55,058 nucleotides of DNA from Nemertoderma westbladi (GCA_032718475.1 JAUCBJ010006541.1:1-55058), one strand, 5' to 3'; counted from the first letter of the stretch, positions 24,501 to 36,738 are shown. Made by a program: numbers and translations. Notes: generated from the sequence alone by a model not told the origin.

Positions 24501-27500
24501 TATATATAGAGTATATATATGTATATGTAGTGTGTAAGTGCGTACGTATAGTGTCATCCGACGTTTAAGTTATACATTGTATATATCCTGTTAATAATTC
24601 TACTCAATAGGTTTCAAAATATTTATATTTTTTAATAATATTATTATCTTTAATTAATAAGAATTAATTATACATTATATTTATTATATTCAACAATAAA
24701 GATGAATAGTACAGTATAATTGATGTTATTATATCTTTAATCTCTTTATTCGATAATTAAAATTTTATATACAGTAACTAAGTAGGTAGAAAAGGATGTA
24801 CAACATGTATAACTTTATACGACTGTTGAGAATTATTTTACGGCGAGTAGGATTCCAATAGCGTCCATAGGATATAAGTTATGAAATATAACTTAAATAT
24901 AACTTATAACTATATAACTATATATAACTTATAATATAAATTAAGTTATATAAGTTAAGTCATATATGAGTTACAGTTTACCCGTTACCGTCGCAACCGG
25001 TACAAGACAACCACCATTTACTTTCATTTTACTTACAATCCGCATACAATAACGGCACGAGGGTAGGCCTCCCTCACCAAAATAAAATCAGATTTCCCCT
25101 AATCACTTTACCCCCTACCGCAGGTGCAAGTATACGCGTATAAGACCTGACAAAAACTCAGTCTGATGTCTTGAAAATACAGTATGTGCCATGTATCATG
25201 CAGGAAGAAATTATTATATACAACAATACGGAATGTCTGAAGTTTTTAATTTCAGCCATTTCGCCCTCTCACGGTAAACAGGAGTATTCTAGACGGATTA
25301 GCCTCCATTTAATGACACAGTTAATGATCTAGTATGCCGACATATCTGCTAAATTTCAGCTCGAATGGATAAAAAATAAAGAATTTGTAAGAAGTTAAAC
25401 ATAGCGAGAGAATGTTGAATTGAGGACCTCTGACTAATAAATGACTCGAGTTACCCGGTTGTCAACCGGAAACACAATCGGAAAACAATCTGGAATCCCA
25501 ATTAGAAAACCTTCCTTTGGTGTACTTATATAATGAACTTTGTATTACTTTGTCGGATTTTCCCTTGGTGGCGCATCTCAATTGTCATGACAATGGGTAG
25601 GCCAAAAAGGGCAACACTATCAAAATGTCGATAATAATATTATGAATTTATGAATAACGTAATATAAACTAAAGTAAACAATGACCCGTTATGTCATGTT
25701 TTGATAATACGGACCACCACCGCCCCCCCCCCCCCCCCCCCTCCATGTTTTTTACAAATCTTAACCCTCTTTACAAAATATTGCCCTTAAATTATTTTAA
25801 GTGTTTGACTTTTGATAAAATCGCATCTCGCAAACTCGCAAACTCGCATCCTAGTCATTCTTTGCAATAGTCGCCATTTTTCTATCATTAGAAAGCTTAC
25901 GTTACAAGTATTCTAAATACCAACATCTGAATGTCGTTAAGAATCAGCTGATACATATCGTCGTCATCAGGTAGGCCTTCAAAATATTGCAAGAATTATT
26001 ATTATACTGCCGAAATGGACTCAACGTAATTTTTAGACCTTAGAACAAATGTCTTAATTATCGATTATAACCAATTGGTTATTGATTATTGACATAATAA
26101 ATATTAACCAATAGGAGATGGTTTAGCGCGAAATTCAAACTCAAATTTTTACCTGCATTTTTCTCAAATGTGCTTATTTTTACTAAAAATGTATCTCCTC
26201 CGACATACACAACTGTACAAACCTTATTTGTTAAAACAGCTGTACGGCCAGCTTCGCATAGCAATTTTAAGCAATAAAAGTTTTAATGTAGGGGCCTCGA
26301 AAGATCCCTGAATTTGGTATTAATTCCCACCTCAGCAGAGCAGAAGTCTAAAACTCTCTTACCAATCAGATAGCCCCAAGCTGGGCTGGGAATACCGATT
26401 TTTAGCAGTATTTAGGTTATATTTCCCACTGATCATTATTTTCATTGCTTGCTGGAGTTTTATAGCTATATTTTCAACATGTTTGCCTAACTTAGAACTA
26501 TCCGTATGTTATATTAGCTACTAAATATTCTACACTATGCCCTACATTATACAATAAAACAAAACATACACGATTTACATTCATATTTTTAATACATAGC
26601 AAATAATACGTGTCGGCTATTTTATATAAACCTTTGATATCTTAACATGTTTATCCCAAATAGGGAGCAAAATAAAATGTGTTTGAATAATGTTCAAATT
26701 TTGGAACATATTTAAATTCATAATAGGCAATAATTTCCAGTTATCTAGAGCCTTTAAATTTTTTATTTGATAAATAGAAATTTAGCGTTTTAATTTCAGG
26801 TACATATGATGGCTGTTTTAGTAACATTGGTACTGTGTTTGGTGCATAAAATCCTGAAATATACAGTAACCAGGTACGGGAATAGCGTGTTTAAAGATTT
26901 ACAGGCCTTGGAAGAAGAGGGAATGGATGATGACGAGAACGGAGGTATGTTATTCAGAATGAGTTGTCCTGTCCTTTGTACCGGTACGTTCTACGGTACA
27001 GACTTATATTACTCCAAATAAACATCAATGCATACAGAAGGTAGCCAAAATACGCGACATAATATGAGCAACCACGAACATCAGTAAATTCCTTGGTGTC
27101 TTGATTGTCTCACTTTATGTCTTAAAATCATTATCCATACTAGTAGAGTGGTATTGGAAGAAAGTCGCTCCTCCCTTTTTGGTCAGTCATACCTTGAATT
27201 TAGTCTGCTCTCAATCGCAGCAACGTTATTCAACAGAAACATATCGCATTGGGATCACATAGAGAGACAATTGAGTAGAGTAGTTCAGAATAGTTTCCGT
27301 AAATGTTGAGGCACCTTTGTGTCAATATTCTGGCACTGAATGATTATAATTGGCTTTTATTGTAAAGGTCTGCTTTCGATTCGATTCTGCTTCAACAACA
27401 ACACATATTATACATATACAGTACATATTCAAAATACTTCAAGCCTATGGGATGCATGTTAAATCATCAGATTGTTGTAGAGAATTAATGTAATCAGATC

Positions 27501-29516
27501 CATTTATTGTGACTTTATTTCCCACTTCAGAGGGTGACATAAACTCATTTTGAAGTTATGTGAGGTGTCATTCATAGAGAGATACTTACCCAAATTTTCA
27601 TCATTACTGGGTGGTCTATATTATTCAGACATCAATAATTCGGAATATACTGTATATACTCTCAATATAATATCGATAGACGTGAATTACAATCAAGCTG
27701 CATTCAATGTTGGTACTTTTGTAATAGCAAGAAGACCAAACTCCTGACAGCAATTTTTGACCAGACCTTTATTGATAGAAATACAAATGATGTGGGGCGA
27801 GCCACGAAAGTAAGCGAGCTTAGCATACGGGTACCATTAACTCAATCGGTGTGTCTGTTGTGGGGCGAGCCACGAAAGTAAGCGATGTTAGCTTACGGGT
27901 ACCACTATCTCAATCGGTGTGTCTGTTGTTCTGTCGTTCGGTTTTTCTGTCGTTCTGTTGTATTGTGTTGACATGTTAAATTAATATTTCAGTATCAATA
28001 CTATCAGCTTAAGGTAAGTTTTAATATTTCTTACAAATTGTGTCGTCTCCACGCCTAAAATATTTATTATATTACTTCATGAGTTTAACATGTTACCAAT
28101 AACATGAGTTTATTGATTTATTTCTTTGATGGTTAAATAAATGAAATTATATGCGATCTTTAATATTTTTGCTAGAAAATTGTGCTGTTTGTATATTTGT
28201 GAATCGCTTCCAGTTCTATATTACTTTTAAAACACAAATTTCTTGATAATACCTGCCTATCATCAATCCTGTGTGCGTCTTTGGGTTATAATAATAATAA
28301 TATATATTTATATAGCGCTAATACCAAAATAAGACATTTAAGCTCTAAGCGCTTTTATTTCTAAAAATGAGTCCAGGTACCAGTTTTTAAAATAATCCAA
28401 AGATTAAATAACTTAGCGATCTACTAAGGTGAGTTCAGTTAAAATAAATATTTGATTTAAAAAAACTTTAAAAACGCGCAGCAGGAGATAGGTAATTACT
28501 AATTACAATTATAAATTCGAAAATGTAGCATCCCTTTCACGATTGGTATACTTCAATGAAGTGGTGTGTCTTAAGACGCGATTAAAATAGTGTTAATGAG
28601 TTAATGTGCCGCAATTCACTGGGTTGGGGTTAGGTGGTGCTGATTAAGAGGGAGGTTGAAGGGTGGGGGGGGGGGGGGGGGGGGGGCTTTATTCCCTCTC
28701 TTTGAATTACTGGTGTTTGGTTAAATTTCTATGTGTCTATGTCTATAATCTAAATTTCTAATGTCTATGTCATATCGATCTGCTTTGAGTCTCAGTCGTC
28801 TTGTAATGTCACCGCTTCATATATTTATACACAGCTTCATCCGCTTCTACCTACAGAGTTATATAACATTTGGCCTACAAATGTCATATAATAAAATGTT
28901 ATGGATTAACTGTGCCGAACACGAACCGAATGCGGAAGACCACGCCATGACATTAACAGACGCTTAATTAAAAGATGACTTTTCGAATCATTCGTAATTT
29001 ATATTTTACTTTTATATATTTCATTATATTTTTATACGTTTATATGTAGATGATGATAACACGATAACAAGTAAAGCAATGAATATGCTTCAATCATGTC
29101 GCAATGGTAACACCAACGATTCTCAAGAGAATCAACTACTGCGGCAGGACTGTGATAAAGACGGAATACCATTCGAGAACGTTCTAGAACCCCCGCTCGC
29201 AACTCCCCAATACAGTGTAAAGTCAGCCACTCGGAAAGCAGTGCCGATGCTATCCCGAAAACTGCCGCAGATGAACCACAGTCCGTCTGCAAGGATAAAA
29301 TCGAAACGTAATGACATCCCTCTGACGACAGACAATGATACACGGATTCCTAACGCTACCACACATAGAGCGGAAGTGCACGGGGATAGGAGGGGCAAAG
29401 ATTCTCCGCCGCCAGAGGGACACGATACTAAATTCCCTAATGATACACGAGATGGCGTCAATTATTTATTAGAGGAAGTTAAAGCCAAAACCAACAATAT
29501 TTCATCCATCGTTTAG
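12585..29516 (+). CDS. SLC10 family sodium/bile-acid cotransporter-like protein (SLC10A3/A5-like layout), ten exons
   Basis: Exons: 12585-12733, 13866-14008, 16032-16172, 17727-17854, 18007-18166, 19456-19577, 20081-20286, 22128-22293, 26800-26944, 29050-29516. All have AG/GT borders and fitting phases, and sum to 608 codons plus stop. Residues 1-19 are a signal peptide (MGKTLLVALFVVWATCVSS). Residues 20-144 form an extracellular domain with sequons at N48, N73 and N91. Residues 145-435 are the SLC10 membrane core: NIMMGAEVNLSLLQ, AQFVLMPL, GCCPGGGISN, LSIVTTFMST, MMPLN and RTIALEVGLQN. By comparison with NTCP, the sodium-site positions Q181, S218, N219, S232, T236, E374 and Q378 are kept, so sodium-coupled uptake at a membrane is likely; the substrate is unknown. 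A hydrophilic tail of about 155 residues follows, longer than in SLC10A3/A5 (under 500 residues in all). An extra exon in intron 3 cannot be excluded. Confidence 0.9.
12869..13036. repeat. Near-perfect palindrome in SLC10 intron 1
   Basis: The inner arms from GCGTCAACCATCCGGTGTGT differ at 2 of 52 positions and have only GTA between them. Weaker pairing extends outward through GTACGTGAT to ATTGCTTTTC. The sense RNA would fold into a hairpin of about 80 bp. It could be a small foldback element or MITE, and no target-site duplication is clear. Confidence 0.8.
15355..15430. repeat. 12-bp tandem repeat in intron 2
   Basis: Six copies of GGAGGTTCTACT, the last slightly altered (TGTAGGTTCTAC). Confidence 0.85.
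16550..17192. repeat. 11-bp minisatellite in SLC10 intron 3
   Basis: About 58 copies of TATACCCCATA and its variant TATACCCCGTA. Because 11 is not a multiple of 3 and the unit lacks stop codons in most registers, long open frames appear on both strands (YIPHIYPIYTP; GVYMGYIWGIY). They are artefacts of the repeat. Confidence 0.95.
18161..18655. repeat. 20-bp minisatellite seeded on the exon 5 splice donor
   Basis: About 25 copies of GCACAGGTGTGTAAAGTAAA. The first copy, GCACAGGTTTGTAAAGTAAA at 18161-18180, consists of the last six coding bases of SLC10 exon 5 plus the first 14 bases of intron 5. Most copies therefore repeat a CAG|GTNTGT 5' splice site. The minus-strand frames reading LYFTHLCFTLHTCAL are by-products. 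Confidence 0.9.
20845..21925 (-). mobile_element. LINE-A copy 2, longer 5'-truncated reverse transcriptase, in SLC10 intron 7
   Basis: The 219-codon frame at 20889-21548 matches LINE-A copy 1. Upstream (higher coordinates), 21602-21925 encodes the RT palm: GVLQGDKLAPFLFIIVVDYF and DLDFADDLGVLSES, with the catalytic ADD. A frame break between 21548 and 21602 separates the two. The 5' end is lost at a (GTAGGT)n/(GTAGGC)n repeat (21930-22018). The 3' end has a CCTAATAGTAGTAG tail. It is antisense to the host gene and cannot move itself. Confidence 0.85.
21930..22018. repeat. GTAGGY hexanucleotide repeat
   Basis: About 14 copies of GTAGGT/GTAGGC at the 5' break of LINE-A copy 2. On the minus strand it reads as a run of Pro-Thr, an artefact. 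Confidence 0.9.
22465..22560 (-). mobile_element. LINE-A-like 3' end fragment in SLC10 intron 8
   Basis: The TACTACTACTA tail, ATCGGCCTGCTACATTG and GCTATGCCAGGTTAACAAAA resemble the LINE-A 3' ends near 6400 and 20870. Strongly diverged and 5' truncated. Confidence 0.55.
22870..24482 (-). mobile_element. LINE-B: near-complete reverse-transcriptase domain, 5' truncated, in SLC10 intron 8
   Basis: The minus strand reads first 24478-24035 with RT finger motifs: NNKASGLDKIPAEVWK, PLPKKGDLGITTNYRGICLL and KSQNGFR. After a frame break, 23972-22896 gives MTFVDFKKAFDSI, GVLQGDTSAPLLFVIVLDY, TDTDFTDDIALLS, DDFQYLGSWIESSKKDIEVR and FLYGGETWTLTKSLEQRIDG. The usual (F/Y)ADD catalytic box is FTDD here, with both Asp kept. 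The 3' tail is CCTAGTAGTAGTAG, as in LINE-A. The endonuclease domain and 5' end are missing, and an AT-rich microsatellite-like stretch abuts the break. It is a non-LTR retrotransposon of undetermined clade, inactive as it stands. Confidence 0.88.
25723..25741. repeat. Poly-C tract (19) in SLC10 intron 8
   Basis: A homopolymer followed by TCCATGTTTTTTACAAATCT. A very similar flank follows the poly-C tract at 47978-47997. Confidence 0.9.
27791..27928. repeat. 68-bp tandem duplication in SLC10 intron 9
   Basis: Two copies of a unit beginning TGTGGGGCGAGCCACGAAAG and ending TCAATCGGTGTGTCTGT, with a few differences. Pyrimidine-rich TTCTGTCGTTCGG-like words follow. Confidence 0.8.
28286..28372 (-). 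mobile_element. SINE 3'-tail fragment in SLC10 intron 9
   Basis: TAATAATAATAT, TTTATATAGCGCT and CTAAGCGCTTTTAT match the 3' end of the SINEs at 33702 and 35264. The head is missing. Confidence 0.6.
28665..28686. repeat. Poly-G tract (22) in SLC10 intron 9
   Basis: A homopolymer run of G preceded by GGGAGGTTGAAGGGT. It is one of six C/G homopolymers of 17 or more in the window. Confidence 0.9.
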
Positions 29517-29630
29517 TAATTATATAATATTTGGTTCAATTTGATTATAATTATATAAGTATATCTATATATATATATAAGTATATAGTTATAAGTACGT
29601 AATAATATTAAATGCATTTGTAAAAGGAAT

Positions 29631-29636
29631 AATAAA
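29631..29636 (+). terminator. Candidate polyadenylation signal of the SLC10 gene
   Basis: AATAAA lies 115 bases after the stop codon at 29514-29516. Confidence 0.5.
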
Positions 29637-31596
29637 TAGGTAACCATATAAAGGCCGACAATCTTTAGTATTCGAGTTAAAGTAGTGAATGACCTACTGT
29701 AAAGCTAATATAGATTTATTTGTTTTCGTTAGCGATATATTTTATAAAAAAAAAACCAGAAATCGTAGTCACAAACTCCGGAAAAATAGGCCAGATGAAT
29801 TCAGTCCAGTTGATGAATATTATACGGAATTTGGCGTAATAATTATTAACACAAAGTTAACGAATGTTAGAGAAGAGAAGAAAGAATATGGATCGAATTA
29901 AGGCTGTTCCAGAATAATTTATTTAATTGTACAGATCAAAAACGAAACAAATCTATTACAATTGCATTCTAGATTGCACTCTTCTAGTTCTAACTTGACT
30001 GAGAGTTGATTATTTAAAAAAAACTCAACATTTTGTCACTTTTATAAGTCCTAAAGTATCAAAATAAAAATATTGCTAAAATTGTACATGCTCTGATCAC
30101 ATTTGTTGAGAGTTATAGAAGAGGAAGGGTTGAACACTCATAAGATCAAGCGGGTTGTTACTATTACTTTAGAATTCTTTACGATTAGAAATTTCGAAAA
30201 AATTTAGTTTCATAATTGCATCTATAAGGCTATATAACTACACGTTACTATAACTACAAGTTTCCCATATTTCCCATGCTTGAAAGGAAAATAATTGGTG
30301 CAAGTTTTTAGTTTTAAGATAGTGATAATTTCACAAAATTAGGCCTACTACCGAAAGTAGGCTACTACCGAAAAAGATTTACTAGTTATATTACATTTTT
30401 TCATAATTATATGTTATGTATATATTAAAATTCCAAAGCCTATATTTCTGATGCACACATTTTGTGTAAGTTGGTTTTAAGCTACTTAAAGGGAAAGTTG
30501 CATTTCCTAGTTTGTTGAAGTTGCCCCGCCCCACGCATCATTTTACCGCTGTCGCATTTCAGTTATGTTATTTGTGGTAAACTGAAATGGAACTTTACGA
30601 TAGAAAAGCCACTATAATGTAGTTCTTTAGTTAGCATCGAAAAACTTTGGATTTGTGAACTAAATATTTATATATATTTTTATTATTGAGTAATGTTTTA
30701 CGTGAGAGTATTATTTTTCACAAAAACACGTAAACATTTTCATGTCTACATGACGTGTCTCATCGTGTCCTACAGCTAACTGTGGAAAATTTTTTTAAAT
30801 TTCAGTCAATGAATAATCCAAATCATAATTTTTAATAGTTTTTGGGAAAGGTTTCCCGATTTGAAATCCAGAAATAATTATGTGTAGCAGATTTCAATAG
30901 CGGTGTGACGAAGGAGAACCTGTATGTAGGCCTACCATTTATATGACGAGGGACAATTTATGCACCAATGGGTAAAAAATTAAAATGAAATAAAAATAAA
31001 TAAAGATCTCAAATTGATCATGTGCAATCGTTCTGGTGTTTTACCGGACCGCGGTACGTGACAGTGGGACGTGGTAATCACCGCGTGCGACGCTGTTTAT
31101 TCCTATTGCTCAATTAAACTCGCATTCCCTCGACGCCCTAATCAACTCCCCCATTGAGTCGGGATACAACCGTCGCTGGATTCCCGCTCCATCTCCCTCC
31201 AGTACCTACCGCCGCCTACCGGTAGCTGTAATCCGATTTCTGCCCCTTTGTAACTGAGTCAACCCTTAACACTATCCAACCACCCAGCACTTCGTTACTC
31301 TGAGTGTAATAACGTTTGCGAACAGCTCCGCCCGTTGCTGAGCTGATATTCCTGAAATTCCTAATATTAATTTTACTTTCCGATAAACCGACCGAAAACG
31401 TTACGAATACCTTTGTAACTTCGTTGAACATTGAAGTTGATATATTTTAAAACTGAAGTTAGTGACCACTTTTAATGAGATCAGCATTTCGCTTCATGGC
31501 GAAACATAATATTCTAGAACTTCATTATGCAGATAGTGATGGACCTTCGATACTGTCAAAATACATTCTTCTCCACGGGAAAATCTACGCAAATAA
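29637..31596. other. Intergenic, no gene recognised
   Basis: AT-rich, with a short, more GC-rich patch at about 31035-31330. A short repeat (CTACTACCGAAA, twice, near 30345-30372) is present. No exon, RNA gene or transposon is recognised. Confidence 0.4.
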
Positions 31597-32370
31597 CAAC
31601 TTAGTACAGGCTCCAGCCTATGAACCCGTAGGAATTTTATATATGACTGAGCTACCCTACATAGATGTTTTGTGCAGACTTGGGACATTAAAAAAAAATG
31701 AGATAGACTTCACCAAATGGTTGTGCTCGTTTTTAGGGGTCTTAAACATAGCAACGGAGAAAATTACCATAGCAACAGCTCTTATAGTAGATATGACGAT
31801 TTAAAATTAGAAATTTAAGATTAATATTTTGGATATGAATAATTTAATGGCATATTTCGTTTTTTGAAAATACCATAGCAACCAGGCGAAAACGATCTTC
31901 AAAGATAGCAATATTGACAATGTCAACTAGAAACTGAAAAAGAATGCATATTGTTCCTTATACTTGATATAATAGTGGTAGGCTCTGATTCCATCATGAT
32001 ACGACCACTGAATACGTATTACAAAGCCCGTTGCTATGGACATTGTCAATATTGCTATCTTTGAAGGTCGTTTTCGCCTGGTTGCTATGGTACTTTCAAA
32101 AAACGAAATATGCCATTAAATTCTTCATATCCAAAATATTAATCTGCTATAAATTTTAAATCGGATCGTCATATCTAATATAAGAACTGTTGCTATGACA
32201 AATTTTCTCCGTTGCTATGTTTAAGACACCCTAAAAATCGAGCGCAACCATGGTGAAGTCTACCCAAATTTATTTAAATATCCCAAGTCTGCACTAAACA
32301 TATATGTAGGGTAGAGCCGAGTCATATATAAAATTCCTACGGGGTCATAAGCTGGAGCCTGTACTAACTG
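31597..32370. repeat. Long imperfect palindrome (arms about 330 bp)
   Basis: The left arm 31597-31925 begins TTAGTACAGGCTCCAGC and ends ATATTGACAATGTC. It is mirrored by 32037-32370, which ends GCTGGAGCCTGTACTAA. Internal matching words include CCATAGCAACCAGGCGAAAA and GGCATATTTCGTTTTTTGAAA. The spacer is about 110 bases. The 109-codon frame at 31475-31804 lies mostly in the left arm and is not a credible gene. It is probably a foldback-type element. Confidence 0.8.
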
Positions 32371-33701
32371 ATTACTCCCAAAAATAAAACATATATTTAC
32401 TGCAGTTCTTATATTGTTTTGGTTAGAATATCGTTATTAACGTCGTATTGGCTGTTGAGTGGGATTTACTAGTTTACATTACTACATCTACTATTAATTA
32501 TGAATTAGTAGGCCTACTTGGAACAAACTGTCGATAAATCAGATGGAACAAAATGTCGCTAAATCAGATGGAACAAATTGTCGCTAAATCAAATGGGACA
32601 TATTGTCGATAAATGAGATGCGACATATTGTCGATAAATCAGATGGAACAAATTGTCGATAAATTAGATGGAACAAATTGTCGCTAAATCAAATGGGACA
32701 TATTGTCGATAAATGAGATGCGACATATTGTCGATAAATCAGATGGAACAAATTGTCGCTAAATCAGATGGGACAAATTGTCGCTAAATCAAATGGGACA
32801 TATTGTCGATAAATGAGATGCGACATATTGTCGATAAATCAGATGGAACAAATTGTCGATAAATTAGATGGAACAAATTGTCGATAAATCAGATGGAACA
32901 AATTGTCGATAAATTAGATGGGACATATTATCGATAATTCAGATGGAACATATTGTCGATAAATCAGATGGAACAAATTGTCGATAAATGAGATCGAACA
33001 AATTGTCGATAAATTAGATGGGACATATTATCGATAATTCAGATGGAACATATTGTCGATAAATCAGATGGAACAAATTGTCGATAAATTAGATGGAACA
33101 AATTGTCGATAAATCAGATGGAACAAATTGTCGATAAATTAGATGGGACATATTATCGATAATTCAGATTGAACATATTGTCGATAAATCAGATGGAACA
33201 TATTGTCGATAAATGAGATGCGACATATTGTCGATAAATCAGATGGAACAAATTGTCGATAAATTAGATGGGACATATTATCGATAATTCAGATAGAACA
33301 AACTGTCGATAAATCAGATGGAACAAATTGTCGCTAAATCAGATGGAACAAATTGTCGATAAATGAGATGGGACATATTGTTGATAAATCAGATGGGACA
33401 TATTGTTGATAAATCAGATGGAACAAATTGTCGCTAAATCAGATGGGACATATTGTCAATAAATCAGATGGAACATATTGTCGATAAATCAGATGGAACA
33501 AATTGTCGATAAATGAGATGCGACATATTGTCGATAAATCAGATGGAACAAATTGTCGATAAATTAGATGGAACAAATTGTTGCTAAATCAAATGGGACA
33601 TATTGTCGATAAATTAGATGCGACATATTGTTAATAAATCAGATGGAACAAATTGTCGATAAATCAGATGGAACAAATTGTCGATAAATGAGATGGGACA
33701 T

Positions 33702-33959
33702 AATAATAATAATAATAATATTGGTTATTTATATAGCGCTTTTCTACGCTCAGCATACTCAAAGCGCTTTTATTATCATTACCCCAGCAAAGCCAGGTTC
33801 CCATTATACCGCTGGGTTGACGTAGGCACTAATGTCTAAAGTGTCTTGCCTAGGGACACAACAGTGCGAAATTTCTACAGCCTTTAGTCAGATTCGAACC
33901 TGCGCCACCAAACACTATTGTGTAAGCAGTTCAGGCGCCGTATCCACTCGGACACTGCG
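33702..33959 (-). mobile_element. tRNA-derived SINE inside the satellite (copy 1)
   Basis: On the minus strand: a tRNA Ser/Leu-like head with A box GTGTCCGAGTGGATACGGCG and B box GGTTCGAATCT. The body contains GGCAAGACACTTTAGACATT and ACCTGGCTTTGCTGGGGTAA. The tail is AAAGCGCTATATAAATAACC followed by (ATT)n. GACATA lies at both borders as a possible target duplication. Confidence 0.85.
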
Positions 33960-35263
33960 ACATATTGTTGATAAATCAGATGGAACAAATTGTCGATAAA
34001 TGAGATGGGACATATTGTTGAGAAATCAGATGGGACATATTATTGATAAATCAGATGGGACATATTGTTGATAAATCAGATGGGACATATTGTCGATAAA
34101 TCAGATGGGACATATTGTTGATAAATCAGATGGAACAAATTGTCGATAAAGGAGATGGGACATATTGTTAATAAATCAGATGGAACATATTGTCGCTAAA
34201 TCAGATGGAACAAATTGTCGATAAATCAGTTGGAACAAATTGTCGATAAATCAGATGGAACAAATTGTCGATAAATGAGATGCGACATATTGTCGATAAA
34301 TCAGATGGAACAAATTGTCGATAAATCAGATGGAACAAATTGTCGATAAATCAGATGGGACATATTGTTGATAAATCAGATGGGACATATTGTTGATAAA
34401 TCAGATGGGACATATTGTTGATAAATCAGATGGAACAAATTGTCGATAAATCAGATGGAACAAATTGTCGATAAATCAGATGGGACATATTGTTGATAAA
34501 TCAGATGGGACATATTGTTGATAAATCAGATGGAACAAATTGTCGATAAATCAGATGGGACATATTGTTAATAAATCAGATGGAACATATTGTCGCTAAA
34601 TCAGATGGAACAAATTGTCGATAAATCAGATGGGACATATTGTTGATAAATCAGATGGAACAAATTGTCGATAAATGAGATGCGACATATTGTCGATAAA
34701 TCAGATGGAACAAATTGTCGATAAATCAGATGGAACAAATTGTCGATAAATCAGATGGGACATATTGTTGATAAATCAGATGGGACATATTGTTGATAAA
34801 TCAGATGGGACATATTGTTGATAAATCAGATGGAACAAATTGTCGATAAATCAGATGGAACAAATTGTCGATAAATCAGATGGGACATATTGTTGATAAA
34901 TCAGATGGAACAAATTGTCGATAAATTAGATGGAACAAATTGTCGATAAATCAGATGGGACATATTGTTGATAAATCAGATGGAACAAATTGTCGCTAAA
35001 TCAGATGGGACATATTGTCAATAAATCAGATGGAACATATTGTCGATAAATCAGATGGAACAAATTGTCGATAAATGAGATGCGACATATTGTCGATAAA
35101 TCAGATGGAACAAATTGTCGATAAATTAGATGGAACAAATTGTCGCTAAATCAAATGGGACATATTGTCGATAAATGAGATGCGACATATTGTTAATAAA
35201 TCAGATGGAACAAATTGTCGATAAATCAGATGGAACAAATTGTCGATAAATGAGATGGGACAT

Positions 35264-35521
35264 AATAATAATAATAATAATATTGGTTATTTATATAGCG
35301 CTTTTCTACGCTCAGCATACTCAAAGCGCTTTTATTATCATTACCCCAGCAAAGCCAGGTTCCCATTATACCGCTGGGTTGACGTAGGCACTAATGTCTA
35401 AAGTGTCTTGCCTAGGGACACAACAGTGCGAAATTTCTACAGCCTTTAGTCAGATTCGAACCTGCGCCACCAAACACTATTGTGTAAGCAGTTCAGGCGC
35501 CGTATCCACTCGGACACTGCG
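35264..35521 (-). mobile_element. tRNA-derived SINE inside the satellite (copy 2)
   Basis: Essentially identical to copy 1 and placed at the same position in near-identical flanking satellite units 1562 bases away. It is therefore a segmental duplicate rather than a second insertion. Confidence 0.85.
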
Positions 35522-36738
35522 ACATATTGTTGATAAATGAGATGGAACAAATTGTCGATAAATGAGATGGGACATATTGTTGATAAATCAGATGGGACAT
35601 ATTGTTGATAAATCAGATGGGACATATTGTTGATAAATCAGATGGGACATATTGTTGATAAATCAGATGGGACATATTGTTGATAAATCAGATGGAACAA
35701 ATTGTCGATAAAGGAGATGGGACATATTGTTAATAAATCAGATGGAACATATTGTCGCTAAATCAGATGGAACAAATTGTCGATAAATCAGTTGGAACAA
35801 ATTGTCGATAAATCAGATGGAACAAATTGTCGATAAATCAGATGGGACATATTGTTAATAAATCAGATGGAACATATTGTCGCTAAATCAGATGGAACAA
35901 ATTGTCGATAAATCAGATGGAACAAATTGTCGATAAATCAGATGGGACATATTGTTGATAAATCAGATGGGACATATTGTTGATAAATCAGATGGGACAT
36001 ATTGTTGATAAATCAGATGGAACAAATTGTCGATAAATCAGATGGAACAAATTGTCGATAAATCAGATGGGACATATTGTTGATAAATCAGATGGAACAA
36101 ATTGTCGATAAATCAGATGGAACAAATTGTCGATAAATCAGATGGGACATATTGTTGATAAATCAGATGGGACATATTGTTGATAAATCAGATGGGACAT
36201 ATTGTTGATAAATCAGATGGAACAAATTGTCGATAAATCAGATGGAACAAATTGTCGATAAATCAGATGGGACATATTGTTGATAAATCAGATGGAACAA
36301 ATTGTCGATAAATTAGATGGAACAAATTGTCGATAAATCAGATGGGACATATTGTTGATAAATCAGATGGAACAAATTGTCGATAAATGAGATGCGACAT
36401 ATTGTCGATAAATCAGATGGAACAAATTGTCAATAAATCAGATGGAACAAATTGTCGATAAATCAGATGGGACATATTGTTGATAAATCAGATGGGACAT
36501 ATTGTTGATAAATCAGATGGGACATATTGTTGATAAATCAGATGGAACAAATTGTCGATAAATCAGATGGAACAAATTGTCGATAAATCAGAAGGGACAT
36601 ATTGTTGATAAATCAGATGGAACAAATTGTCGATAAATTAGATGGAACAAATTGTCGATAAATCAGATGGGACATATTGTTGATAAATCAGATGGAACAA
36701 ATTGTCGATAAATTAGATGGGACATATTGTCGATAAAC

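Larger units (their letters stand above)
32520..36738. repeat. 25-bp satellite array, about 150 units, with two SINE insertions
   Basis: Tandem 25-mers of two main kinds: GGAACAAATTGTCGATAAAT + CAGAT, and GGGACATATTGTTGATAAAT + CAGAT. Minor variants are TCGCTAAATC and GCGACATATT. About 3.7 kb of repeat remains after subtracting the two SINEs. Units of the two kinds alternate in short blocks, and a segment of about 1.56 kb that includes a SINE is itself duplicated, giving a higher-order structure. Confidence 0.95.

Noticed and set aside
29032-29461. Minus-strand frames of about 100 codons
   Set aside because: Opposite the last exon of the SLC10 gene; shadows.
31475-31804. 109-codon plus-strand frame
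   Set aside because: Lies mainly in one arm of the 31597-32370 palindrome, has no family motif and no start context.
32520-36738. CRISPR-like regular repeat
   Set aside because: Direct 25-mers without unique spacers in a eukaryotic context: satellite DNA.
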